A stretch of 64,000 bases of DNA from Fulvivirga sp. (lineage in GTDB: Bacteria > Bacteroidota > Bacteroidia > Cytophagales > Cyclobacteriaceae). How positions within the stretch are numbered: the stretch's first letter is position 1; each line of letters opens with the position of its first letter. Location: contig JANQLQ010000070.1 in the NCBI GenBank assembly GCA_028280565.1, positions 1 through 64,000 of the forward strand, in the 5' to 3' direction. The notes beneath the pieces are model-generated. The model saw only the letters and a program-made list of their open reading frames with translations, was not told where the DNA came from and ran no database searches. Below, piece by piece: positions 43,439 through 52,135 of this stretch. The translations under genes were made by a program, and so were the position numbers.

Positions 43439-46400
43439 TTATAGCTTTTCCTCGTTCACTTTTTTGATAGAATAGACAACCATTTTCACCGGCCCCAACA
43501 ACCCTGAGGGCTGTAGATCATGATCTTTTAGTACATCAAAATGGTACGTTGTAAATGTTTTTCGCTTTGATCTACGCTCCCCGGGAGAAGCTAACCAGGG
43601 TGGATAGGCTTTGATCGGGCTGTCTTTTGCTGAATGATAAACTACATCTTGGGGCCAGCGCTCGTCCCCTACCAAGCGGTTGATCATAGCATTCGTCACC
43701 TTTATCGATAGTTTGTTTTGGCCTTTTTTCACAAAACCTGTGACATCCACCTGGTAGGGAGGTTTCCACAAGCTGCGAACTTTTTGATCGTTGACGAAAA
43801 CTTCGGCAATACTTTTTACTTCTCCCAGGTCAAGAATTATACTTCTTTTTTTCGCTCCTTTTAGGGTAAAGGAGGTTTCGTACGTAGCTGTACCGGAGAA
43901 ATACCTTATCGCCTCGTCATCATGTTTTGTCCAGTCCGTTAATTCTTGGAAAGCAACTTTTTTAAAGGCTCCATCGGCCTCCGCAAAGCTAACGTTCCAC
44001 CCAGTTTTAAGCTCCTTTTCCAAAACGATCAACCTGCTTGACTTGCGCTGCTTATTTTTTGAAGGCGATATAGGTTCTTTGAATACGACAAAAATGGAGC
44101 CGTGACCCTCCAAAGTTAGGGGTAGCGTAATCCCCTTTTCATCTTTTGTAAACTCGATCTCTTCACAAACCCCCGTACCAGGATCCCATACTCCAGGTAT
44201 TTTACCAGGCACTCTAAACCGGGCAGTGACCTTGACCTTGTTTTTGGCCGGATTTGCGATGAAGTAAATATCTGTTTCTCCGTGCTGCCTATGTATGTAG
44301 TTCAGCTTCACTACCTGGCCCTGTGGATCATACTGAAAATCTGGATCGACCTTTAGAGTATCTAAAGCCATTGTTAGAGTGGTATCCCAGGTGATTTTGC
44401 CTTTCCCAAGGGAGTTCCATCGAGTCGTATTTCCTGCTACGTCTCCCCAAATTTCATGGATGACCTGCATTGTACTTGCGTCATAAACGATTTCGTACAG
44501 GTCGTTTTTAGCTTTTTGTGGCCTAGGGGCAACGATCGTGGCTCCCTCTTGTACTAACCTTTTTATCTCGCGGATCAATCCCGGCGTCATAACCGGGTCC
44601 CTAAATACCAGCAGGTGGTAAGAAGCACCGGAAGGTAAGTATAATTTACCCTCTTCTACCCGCATTTGTTTAACAAGATCAAAGTTTACGCCATCATAGT
44701 CATACCCCGATGGCAGTCGCGGTCGCAGCTCATCTCTTAACCCAAGATACCCGGGGATCCCTTCGCCGGTGAAATAGCAAACGTCCCTCACCGGTTGTCC
44801 CTGCTGTAGTAAAAACTGGCACCTTGTCAAATAGTCAAACCAACCTTTAGCATGCATGAACCAGGTATTGAGCCGTTGAAAGTGGTTTCCAAACCGGGTC
44901 AGTGTGAAACCCGGACCTATTTCGTACGGCTGGTGTACATAGCTACTCAAAACGAATTGGTTAACACCCAGTGTAAAGTTTTCATCCCCTATTTTCTTGA
45001 GATCATGAGGCATCAATCCCCAGGCTTCGGCCCGGCCCCCGGTGAATGCTTCTACCGCTACTTTTTTCTTTCCAAGTGTATGGGCTACGGAAGCTGCGTT
45101 TTTACAATCCGCTCTCGGCGTGCCTTCAGTAGTCCAGGACTCCCCCATCGGGACATCGGTATGCTGATGATAGAGGATAGGATCGTATAAATAGTGCTGC
45201 ATCCCGGACCCTTCTCCCAGGACTTGGATGCCTTGTGCTTTACACAACTCATGCATCTTGGCCCAGTAGTTTTCACTGATCAACCCGGCAATGGTATTTC
45301 TTAGGTCCTGTAGGAACCGGTTTGATCCTTCATAGGAATTTGCCACCCTTCCCCCAGCCATGACCGGTAACCAAGGAAGGATGGAATATCCATTTCGCTC
45401 ATAAAAAAGGGTCTCGAAACCCTTTGTCCAGTTTTGTGTACCCGCTTCCCAACTCTCCATTTGCATGTAATCCAGCGGTTTTCCAACGGATTTTAGGGAG
45501 AGGTCATTGATTTTAGCGACATAATGATCAAAATGGATTTGGGTAGCTTGGGCATCCATCTTATCGCTTTCAAACCCCCGGCCCGCATCGGAAGCAGGTC
45601 CGTTTCTTTTGAGTGTCGAGGTGTACCCTATTCGAAGGATGGTCCAAGCCCCCGGGGGAGCTTTCCATGTGAGATTTCCTTCTTCATCCACCATTTGCGA
45701 AAGGTCGATGATGTCTTTTTCGGGAAGGTACATGCCCTGTGGCAGTTGTTCCTTCACCGATGCATTGAGTTCACGCTGATGCACGAGCTGACGATCATGG
45801 CGGGTCCTTTTTGACTGGCCGCTTTTCGCTTCCCAAAGATGGACGGCGGGCGACCCGTATACTCTTATTTCTCCTACATCTACCTTTTGCTGGACCAATC
45901 GCATGGGGTGGCGATCGTTGCCTTTCGAAAAATGCACATTAACTCGCAAATACCTAGCCGTGATCTTAGGAAAAGATAGGGTCGTGGTTTTAGCAACACC
46001 TTCGGATTTAAGGTTTAATGGAACAGTTTGGTCCAGTTTTTTAAAGTTGCTGCCGTCGGCAGCATAGGACACACTGGCATAGGTGTCAAAGAAATTATTG
46101 ACCTTCATATTGTCAAATTCAATCCTCCGTAGATCTCGTTTTTTGCCGAGGTCAATCAACAGCCGGGTGGTGCTCCCAAGGCTGTCCCTTTTAAAGCTCG
46201 CCCGGGGCTGCGGGTTTCCATCGATCAAGACCCCAGGTTGATCGACTTGACCTTTTTGTAACGAAACATTCTCAATATCCCAGGGCATTTCATTGGAAAT
46301 GGCGGGAAAAGCCAGGGTCGCTATTTCTTTGTAGAAGCTTCTCACTTTGGGTTTGGGCAGTTGCATCGTAAGGTTGGCATTGCCAATAACCGTTGTATCT

Positions 46401-46855
46401 TTCCATACGATCTGTTTCATCGAGTTTTCGGGTGTGATCCAAGGCCCCCCTGACATGCTCCAGCCGTCGCTGTTGAAAATGCCAAAAGTCAACCCGAGGC
46501 TATCTGCCTTTTTCATGGCAAATGCAACATGATCCAACCACTTATCCCCCATAAAAACCACATCCCCCGGGGGTAGCATGCCTATGTTGAACAAGATCAC
46601 ACCGCCAATTCCGACCTGGGCCATGGCTTCCAGGTCGTTTGAAATACCTTTCTTGGTCACGTTGCCATTCATCCAGTGCCACCACGTAAGTACCTTGCTG
46701 TCGTTCGGTGGGTTTTTAAACTGATCCTCCAACGATTGGGAATAAACCATACGGCCAAGGCCCGGTAGCTCCATGGTTATCACCAGGCATAGCATGAGCC
46801 TGGGCAATAAAGTAGTTTTTTTAAAACCGATCATTTTTATGAGATAATGATCCAT
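43439..46855 (-). CDS. GH106-type alpha-L-rhamnosidase
   Basis: 1138 residues. The N-terminus of the mature part matches GH106: KVLTWWHWMNGNVTKKGISN, then VGIGGVILFNIGMLPPGD and LTFGIFNSDGWSMSGGPWIT. Further catalytic-domain blocks are IQVLGEGSGMQHYLYDPILY (candidate acid Glu) and KKVAVEAFTGGRAEAWGL. C-terminal beta domains include AEVFVNDQKVRSLWKPPYQV. Family members remove alpha-L-rhamnose, for example from RG-I/II or other rhamnose polymers. The start may be at residue 8 (46834); a signal ending MVYSQ fits either. It follows the sulfatase stop by one base and closes the operon, consistent with desulfation then rhamnose release (inference). Confidence 0.88.
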   Translation of the reverse strand: MDHYLIKMIGFKKTTLLPRLMLCLVITMELPGLGRMVYSQSLEDQFKNPPNDSKVLTWWHWMNGNVTKKGISNDLEAMAQVGIGGVILFNIGMLPPGDVVFMGDKWLDHVAFAMKKADSLGLTFGIFNSDGWSMSGGPWITPENSMKQIVWKDTTVIGNANLTMQLPKPKVRSFYKEIATLAFPAISNEMPWDIENVSLQKGQVDQPGVLIDGNPQPRASFKRDSLGSTTRLLIDLGKKRDLRRIEFDNMKVNNFFDTYASVSYAADGSNFKKLDQTVPLNLKSEGVAKTTTLSFPKITARYLRVNVHFSKGNDRHPMRLVQQKVDVGEIRVYGSPAVHLWEAKSGQSKRTRHDRQLVHQRELNASVKEQLPQGMYLPEKDIIDLSQMVDEEGNLTWKAPPGAWTILRIGYTSTLKRNGPASDAGRGFESDKMDAQATQIHFDHYVAKINDLSLKSVGKPLDYMQMESWEAGTQNWTKGFETLFYERNGYSILPWLPVMAGGRVANSYEGSNRFLQDLRNTIAGLISENYWAKMHELCKAQGIQVLGEGSGMQHYLYDPILYHQHTDVPMGESWTTEGTPRADCKNAASVAHTLGKKKVAVEAFTGGRAEAWGLMPHDLKKIGDENFTLGVNQFVLSSYVHQPYEIGPGFTLTRFGNHFQRLNTWFMHAKGWFDYLTRCQFLLQQGQPVRDVCYFTGEGIPGYLGLRDELRPRLPSGYDYDGVNFDLVKQMRVEEGKLYLPSGASYHLLVFRDPVMTPGLIREIKRLVQEGATIVAPRPQKAKNDLYEIVYDASTMQVIHEIWGDVAGNTTRWNSLGKGKITWDTTLTMALDTLKVDPDFQYDPQGQVVKLNYIHRQHGETDIYFIANPAKNKVKVTARFRVPGKIPGVWDPGTGVCEEIEFTKDEKGITLPLTLEGHGSIFVVFKEPISPSKNKQRKSSRLIVLEKELKTGWNVSFAEADGAFKKVAFQELTDWTKHDDEAIRYFSGTATYETSFTLKGAKKRSIILDLGEVKSIAEVFVNDQKVRSLWKPPYQVDVTGFVKKGQNKLSIKVTNAMINRLVGDERWPQDVVYHSAKDSPIKAYPPWLASPGERRSKRKTFTTYHFDVLKDHDLQPSGLLGPVKMVVYSIKKVNEEKL

Positions 46856-46856
46856 A

Positions 46857-48329
46857 TTATAATCCCGTTTTTTCCAGTTCTTCTTTCGTCAATGGAAATC
46901 TTTTAGAAGGGGCATGTGAAGACTGCATGATCTCTCGTATTTCCGAAACCACCCCCGGGTATTCTGCAGCCAAGTCGGTCGTTTCTCCTAAATCTTCTGA
47001 AAGATCATACAACTCAAATTCTTCTTCTTTGACATAATAGACCCCTTTCCACTTTCCTTTTCTAACCGCTTGCTTATACTGCGTTTTCTTGAAGTCAATC
47101 GTTTCGTTGAACTCCCAATAGAGGTGATCGTGGGGTTTTTGCGGTTTTCCCAGCAGTGCAGGTAAGAACGAAATACCATCCAGGCCTGCCGGTACCGGTG
47201 CACCGGCGATCTCGCACACCGTGGGCAGCACATCCCAAAAGGCAGAGACATGCCCTGAACGGGCCCCCGCCTGCACTTTCCCCGGCCATTTTACGATCAT
47301 AGGGGAATGAAAACCGCCTTCGTAGAATGACCTTTTGTACTCCCGGAAAGGGCCATTGGAGTCGAAGAAGTCATGCTGGTGACCGCCTTCGTTATGCGCC
47401 CCATTATCGGTAGTGAAGAGGAGTACGGTGTTTTTAGCAATGTCCAGTTCCTCCGTTTTAGCAATGACTTCTCCTACGTAAGCGTCTAATGCTTTCATCA
47501 TGGAAATAAAAGCACGTTCAGGAGCAGGTAAGGTATCGTTTTTCGGTACGGGATATTGATCATGGTACTCCATAGGGGCATGCGGAAGGCTGTAGGCAAG
47601 GTACAAGAAAAAGGGGCGATCTTTATTGCGTTCCATAAAAGCCATGCCCTTGTTCGTAACCAGGCGATCCATGTTGGCGGGCCGCTTTTTGAGTTCTTCC
47701 TCGGTTAGGTGGTAAAGTTTCCCGTTCTCATAGATGGGTTCTGTATTCAACTTGGAATAGGCTTCATAAGGTTTGTGCTTCCCATCTTCATCCCAAAGCC
47801 CGTCCACCATGACGTTGACCTTATTCGGAAAATCGGAGCTCAATTTACCCCAGTGATAATCAAAGCCGCGATCGTAAGGCGTTTGATCGGTAAGTTCTCC
47901 TCCCAGATGCCACCTGCCAGACATCCCGGTTACGTAGCCCGTATTTTTTTTGATCGCTTCCGGGATAGTGATCACCGCGTCCGTCAATGGAGCTACACCG
48001 ATGCCCGGGAAGAATTTGTTGCCCCTCACCGGGGAGTGCCCGGTATGTAATCCTGTCATGAGCGAGGCCCTGGAAGGCGCGCATACGGCAGAGCCTGCAT
48101 AATGTTGGGTAAATAACATACCCTCTTTGGCCATCCGGTCAATATTTGGGGTAGAAAAAGAGCTTTGTCCTAAAAAAGAGAGGTCTCCCCAGCCCATATC
48201 ATCGGCTAGGATATAGATGATATTGGGGGGATTCTCATTTTTGGACTCCCCCTGCTCCATGGACTTTTTACACCCGAACAGGGAAATCAAAAGGGCGGCC
48301 ATAAGAAATACTTTCATTATTTTTTCCAT
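46857..48329 (-). CDS. S1-family sulfatase, lipoprotein
   Basis: 490 residues. Lipoprotein signal VFLMAALLISLFGCKKS. Metal and formylglycine motifs IIYILADDMGWGDLSFLG, AVCAPSRASLMTGLHTGHSP with Cys at about 83, and VLLFTTDNGAHNEGGHQHDF. By eye it is the closest relative of the sulfatase at 13195-14682 (same AVCAPSR, GLHTGH and C-terminal EFELYDLSEDLGETTDLAAE style). The start overlaps the GH42 stop by 13 bases (an ATG at 48317 is possible), showing translational coupling. Expected to desulfate the glycan before GH106 acts. Confidence 0.92.
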   Translation of the reverse strand: MEKIMKVFLMAALLISLFGCKKSMEQGESKNENPPNIIYILADDMGWGDLSFLGQSSFSTPNIDRMAKEGMLFTQHYAGSAVCAPSRASLMTGLHTGHSPVRGNKFFPGIGVAPLTDAVITIPEAIKKNTGYVTGMSGRWHLGGELTDQTPYDRGFDYHWGKLSSDFPNKVNVMVDGLWDEDGKHKPYEAYSKLNTEPIYENGKLYHLTEEELKKRPANMDRLVTNKGMAFMERNKDRPFFLYLAYSLPHAPMEYHDQYPVPKNDTLPAPERAFISMMKALDAYVGEVIAKTEELDIAKNTVLLFTTDNGAHNEGGHQHDFFDSNGPFREYKRSFYEGGFHSPMIVKWPGKVQAGARSGHVSAFWDVLPTVCEIAGAPVPAGLDGISFLPALLGKPQKPHDHLYWEFNETIDFKKTQYKQAVRKGKWKGVYYVKEEEFELYDLSEDLGETTDLAAEYPGVVSEIREIMQSSHAPSKRFPLTKEELEKTGL

Positions 48330-50314
48330 AAAAGCACCTGGGTCTCTCCCGGTTTTAGTGTTAGGGTCGTTGGGTTATTATGACTACTGAATAAAAGGCT
48401 TTGGGGCAATATTTTCGGCCTTTTCATCTCAATTTCCACTTCTTCCTCATTCTTATTGACCAGTACGGTAATGTAGTTTTCCCCGGATCGCATTACCCTT
48501 AGCAGGACTTTAGGATATTGCCGGGCGAATTGGAAATGGACCGACTCCAGGGCGCTTGAAAGCTCTTTGGAAAGCCATTGGGCCAACGGCGCGTTATCTT
48601 TCTGCCAAGCGCCTAATCCTACCAGCGAAGGGATCCAAACCACCTCTCCCTTTCCATAACGATGCCTGCTGGCGGTCACGATGTTTTGTCCTGTGCCGAT
48701 CGCTTCAGCGTCAAACAGCTTTAGCTCTCCTTTCCACAGGTGGGCAGGCAATGATCCGCCTGGATCATCCAGGGTTAGTGTGAAGAACTCCTCAATGTGC
48801 TTGAATTCATTTACCCCGGCACCAAAGACTTTTTGTAATGGCCACCCGGTGCGCATCACGTTGTGCACATTTTCATCAAAGTATCCTGTAAGGCCACTGG
48901 CAATCAATTTGCCCCCGGACTTCACAAAGGAATCGATCTTATCCCAGCTACGCGAAGGCAGGGCGACCTGGTTGGCCAAAATGACCACTTGTCCTTGGCC
49001 GTTCTCCCAGTTGAAATCGTCAGACGCTACTAAGTTGGCCGAAACACCCATTTCCTGTAATGCCTCATAGTAGGCTAACGCTGACTTGATACAAGCTCCC
49101 TGGCTACGACCAGCATACCTCGGAGCTGGAGCCCATTTCACCTGGTAGCGGTTTTGGATGATCATAGCTTCGGGCACATAAACGATATGAACGTCAGAGG
49201 TGACGGGAGTCGCTGATCCGAAAATGGACGGATTGCTTCCCAGGGTCTCTCCCACTTTTTTCGCCATCCGCAGCCGGTCAGTCGGTTCGTTATAATTCGT
49301 GATCATACCCCATTCTCCCGCCTCTGCCCCGGTCGTGCGCTGGTTGAGCGACCAGAAAATGATCCCTTCGGCCCCACATCCGATACTGGTCCAAAGCCAT
49401 TGGGCTATTTCTTCTTGGGTAGGATTCATAGGGTAATAGCTGCTGTAGGTATTGTTGCCTCCTTGCAGTTCCGTCACCCAGAAAGATAAAGGGCCGGCAC
49501 CGGCGCGTATGATATCATTATTCGCTGAAATGGCTATGGGATATTGATCACGATCAAAATAGCCAAAATGCCAACTCGGATGCATCGAGGCGCCTAATGA
49601 CGATAGAAAAGGATGCCATTGGGAAAAGTCATATTCCGGGAGGTTATTAAACAACATATGTGGATTTGCATGCTGCGGATGTTTTGTGTCGTACCTTTTC
49701 ACCTCGTCGGAAAGCCACTGAAGATACCATGTATTGTAGTCGCGCAGGAACATTTCGGGTAAAAGCTCCTCTTTGCGGTAGCCATTGTCATAGTTACTTG
49801 CTTCACGGTTCGCCAGCCATTGCTGGTATTTTGTTTTGGTAAAAGGTTCTTCCAGGGGCGCCTTACCTGCCCCGGGTTCGTTGATGAGCACCCAAGTATA
49901 TAGGGCAGGGTGGTCTTTAAAATGCGTGACCACTTGCCGGATGTACTCGGCAATGCGCTTTTGATGATTTTCGGTTCTCGGGAATTTAAAGCCCCCCACA
50001 TTCCCCGGGTCGACGGCTGGAAATAGGGTGGCGAATACCTTTATCCCATTTTCATGCGCCAGGTCAAAAGCACGATCATAGGCACTAAAATCCCAGTTTC
50101 CTGTCCCTTGGTTTAAATGCTCTTCGAAAATCCTGATACGTGTGACGGTCATTTTGTTTTCTTTGAGCAGGTGGAACCAGGTCTCAACATCCTTAGCTTC
50201 CTGTGCCGGCTCTATGATCACCTGTGCTCCTAAGGCGGGGATCTCGGTGGATTGAGTGTAGGCAAGAACGGCGCTCCATAAGGTAAGGAGAATAGTGATC
50301 GTATTTTTTATCAT
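48317..50314 (-). CDS. GH42-like beta-galactosidase
   Basis: About 665 residues from the ATG at 50314, which begins a good signal peptide (IKNTITILLTLWSAVLAYTQ). The longer frame to 50365 lacks one. Clan GH-A barrel: VTRIRIFEEHLNQGTGNWDF, acid/base Glu in YTWVLINEPGAGK (about 143), nucleophile Glu in SFWVTELQGGNNTYSS (about 280) and GIIFWSLNQRTTGAEAGEWG. A Rossmann-like trimerisation domain follows (VVILANQVALPSRSWDKIDS), then a C-terminal beta domain. Exported, unlike many cytosolic GH42 enzymes. It lies between two sulfatases in the operon. Exact sugar unknown. Confidence 0.88.
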   Translation of the reverse strand: MIKNTITILLTLWSAVLAYTQSTEIPALGAQVIIEPAQEAKDVETWFHLLKENKMTVTRIRIFEEHLNQGTGNWDFSAYDRAFDLAHENGIKVFATLFPAVDPGNVGGFKFPRTENHQKRIAEYIRQVVTHFKDHPALYTWVLINEPGAGKAPLEEPFTKTKYQQWLANREASNYDNGYRKEELLPEMFLRDYNTWYLQWLSDEVKRYDTKHPQHANPHMLFNNLPEYDFSQWHPFLSSLGASMHPSWHFGYFDRDQYPIAISANNDIIRAGAGPLSFWVTELQGGNNTYSSYYPMNPTQEEIAQWLWTSIGCGAEGIIFWSLNQRTTGAEAGEWGMITNYNEPTDRLRMAKKVGETLGSNPSIFGSATPVTSDVHIVYVPEAMIIQNRYQVKWAPAPRYAGRSQGACIKSALAYYEALQEMGVSANLVASDDFNWENGQGQVVILANQVALPSRSWDKIDSFVKSGGKLIASGLTGYFDENVHNVMRTGWPLQKVFGAGVNEFKHIEEFFTLTLDDPGGSLPAHLWKGELKLFDAEAIGTGQNIVTASRHRYGKGEVVWIPSLVGLGAWQKDNAPLAQWLSKELSSALESVHFQFARQYPKVLLRVMRSGENYITVLVNKNEEEVEIEMKRPKILPQSLLFSSHNNPTTLTLKPGETQVLLWKK

Positions 50315-50372
50315 GGGTTCATGTTTGGTTGGCTTTGATGTTTGAAGCCACTTTGTACAATCCACTTGGCAG

Positions 50373-50420
50373 CAGGTTCAGAGAACCTGGCAATACGGGG
50401 GCACGGGTTTGGAAAACCCG
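50373..50420. repeat. Two adjacent intergenic hairpins (REP-like)
   Basis: CAGGTTC-AGA-GAACCTG (50373-50389) and CGGGTTT-GGA-AAACCCG (50404-50420) are both perfect 7-bp stems with 3-base loops, 14 bases apart. They occupy the short gap between the sulfatase stop at 50450 and the GH42 start at 50314. They may stabilise or process the mRNA. Distinct from the ATTCCGGC repeats. Confidence 0.55.
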
Positions 50421-50449
50421 CGCCTGGTAAGGGTAAATCAATTTTGAGT

Positions 50450-51844
50450 TCATTGCTTTTTTTCAAGTACTTTCTTATACCTGGGAGGGTACCATGCATC
50501 TATTTTTTGTTTTAATTGCTCAACTTTCCTAGGAAATCTTTTAGCCAAATTGGTATTTTCATAAGGGTCTTCGATGACATTGTATAAGCGTACGGGTTCA
50601 CTCCTTACCTCCTTATGGATCAAATAATTATTCGCTTGTTCATTTTCGAAAGTTCCCTCATAGGACAGGACGAGTTTCCACGGTCCTTCCATGCACCAAA
50701 GGTATCTGAGCGAGGCCTCGGGGTCGTCTTTATCGACAATATCGTGCCTGTATGCCTCTCCAAACAGAATATCCCTCTCGATAGGTTCTTCCTCTACCAG
50801 CTTATTCCAAAGATCAAGCCCCGGCAAACCAGGGGGTAATTGTGCCTGGGCCGCGCCAAGAATAGTAGGGAACAGGTCAATATTAGAGACAAGTTCATTC
50901 CTTAAAGCTGGTTTAAGCCTACCGGGCCATGAAAACATGATCGGGGTCCTGATCCCACCCTCCATGGGGGTCTGTTTACTGCGGGCGGCAAACTTGCCAC
51001 TGGTAGCTTGCTGAATCCAGCCATTGTCGCATAGGTAATACACCAAGGTATTTTCTCTTAATCCTCTCGCGTCAAGAAAGTTGATCAATTGGCCACAGGT
51101 GATGTCAAACCACTCTACCATAGCATAATATTTTGCAATGTAGGGAGACTTCACCCGGGAGGCGTATTTCTTGTAGAGTGAATCCGGGGGAGTATGTGGG
51201 TTATGCGGCATAAAGGGCGCATACCACAGGTAAAACGGCTTATTTTCAGCCATGGCAAAATCAACAAAACTGAAAATAGTATCCAATCCTTGTCGCCCTA
51301 TGTTCAAACCTTTATCGCCATGCCGGGACCCCTCGGTCATACCATGGGTAAAGCCCCCGCGTTCAAAGCTACCTTCCCACCATTTCCCGGATTGAAAGGA
51401 CAGGTAGCCTTCTTTTTGTAAAACCCTGGGTAGACTAGGGTTCTGATCTATGCTTTCTAAAAGCTCTTCCCGTGGAAAAACGGGTTTCTTATTTTTTTTC
51501 AAAGGGTCGTTCCCAGTGATCTTATGCTGGTGTGGGTAAAGGCCCGTGGCAATGGTCATGAGAGAAGGCCTGCATATGGGGGTGGTTACATACCCTCTTG
51601 TGAAAACGATACTTTCAGAGGCCAGCTTATCGAGGTTGGGGGTTTCAATCACCGCGTGCCCCATGAAACCATAGTCATCCCAGGCCTGGTCATCGCTAAG
51701 GATCAAAACTATGTTTGGCTTCCCGGGATTGTCGTTTTCCTGTTTATTCATCAGCTTTTGCGCATTTATCGTTATGGGTGACATAAACACACAAAAGAGG
51801 GGGAATAATATGACCAATCTCATTAGATATTGTCTTAGTCTCAA
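50450..51844 (-). CDS. S1-family sulfatase with variant CRPSL motif
   Basis: 464 residues with a signal peptide (LVILFPLFCVFMSPITINAQ). The start NIVLILSDDQAWDDYGFMGH, distal metal block LVYYLCDNGWIQQATSGKFA and C-terminal EPVRLYNVIEDPYENTNLAK are standard. The formylglycine motif is TPICRPSLMTIATGLYPHQH: Cys is present (about 92), but the Arg of CxPxR is Leu. Formylglycine generation may therefore depend on another context, or the active-site Arg role is taken over. First gene of the sulfatase-GH42-sulfatase-GH106 block. It is shorter than the other sulfatases here by 26 or more residues. Confidence 0.88.
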   Translation of the reverse strand: MRLRQYLMRLVILFPLFCVFMSPITINAQKLMNKQENDNPGKPNIVLILSDDQAWDDYGFMGHAVIETPNLDKLASESIVFTRGYVTTPICRPSLMTIATGLYPHQHKITGNDPLKKNKKPVFPREELLESIDQNPSLPRVLQKEGYLSFQSGKWWEGSFERGGFTHGMTEGSRHGDKGLNIGRQGLDTIFSFVDFAMAENKPFYLWYAPFMPHNPHTPPDSLYKKYASRVKSPYIAKYYAMVEWFDITCGQLINFLDARGLRENTLVYYLCDNGWIQQATSGKFAARSKQTPMEGGIRTPIMFSWPGRLKPALRNELVSNIDLFPTILGAAQAQLPPGLPGLDLWNKLVEEEPIERDILFGEAYRHDIVDKDDPEASLRYLWCMEGPWKLVLSYEGTFENEQANNYLIHKEVRSEPVRLYNVIEDPYENTNLAKRFPRKVEQLKQKIDAWYPPRYKKVLEKKQ

Positions 51845-51846
51845 CT

Positions 51847-52071
51847 TTAGTCCAGCAATGGCCTGGCTGCATTTGTTTCACTCGACTTTTCAGTCAATCT
51901 CAAGAGGTACAGACCCTTCGAGAGCTTGAGGTCTACACGCCCTATCCCAACTTTATTCCTGTTCTTTTGGGCCTGCGGAGCGTCGAGCAAAATCTCCTTC
52001 CTTTTGAGACTGGCCGGGTTCATGTGGGATTTAGCATAGGCTTTCAAATTTATCGCTAGTTTCCTGTTCAC
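51847..52071 (-). pseudogene. Small unrecognised coding fragment, probable 3' remnant of an exported enzyme
   Basis: A 74-codon frame beginning with GTG. It reads like the end of a beta-sandwich domain (LKRKEILLDAPQAQKNRNKV, then GRVDLKLSKGLYLLRLTEK). The open frame continues upstream to a stop near 52119 (SPRIILLGNPDPTQVNRKLA), through the terminator-like hairpin, without a clear start. It lies two bases upstream of the sulfatase start. I do not recognise the family. A gene remnant or a tiny leader gene are both possible. Confidence 0.35.
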
Positions 52072-52083
52072 CTGTGTTGGATC

Positions 52084-52118
52084 AGGATTCCCCAGGAGGA
52101 TGATCCTTGGGGAATCCT
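52084..52118 (-). terminator. Strong stem-loop after the GH74-like gene
   Basis: AGGATTCCCC (52084-52093) and AGGGGAATCCT-type arm GGGGAATCCT (52109-52118) form a perfect 10-bp stem, 18 bases after the stop at 52136. No T-tract follows on the minus strand, so partial termination or 3'-end protection is likely. It may separate the surface-protein genes from the sulfatase operon. Confidence 0.6.
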
Positions 52119-52135
52119 TTCAATGGGAACAAAGA

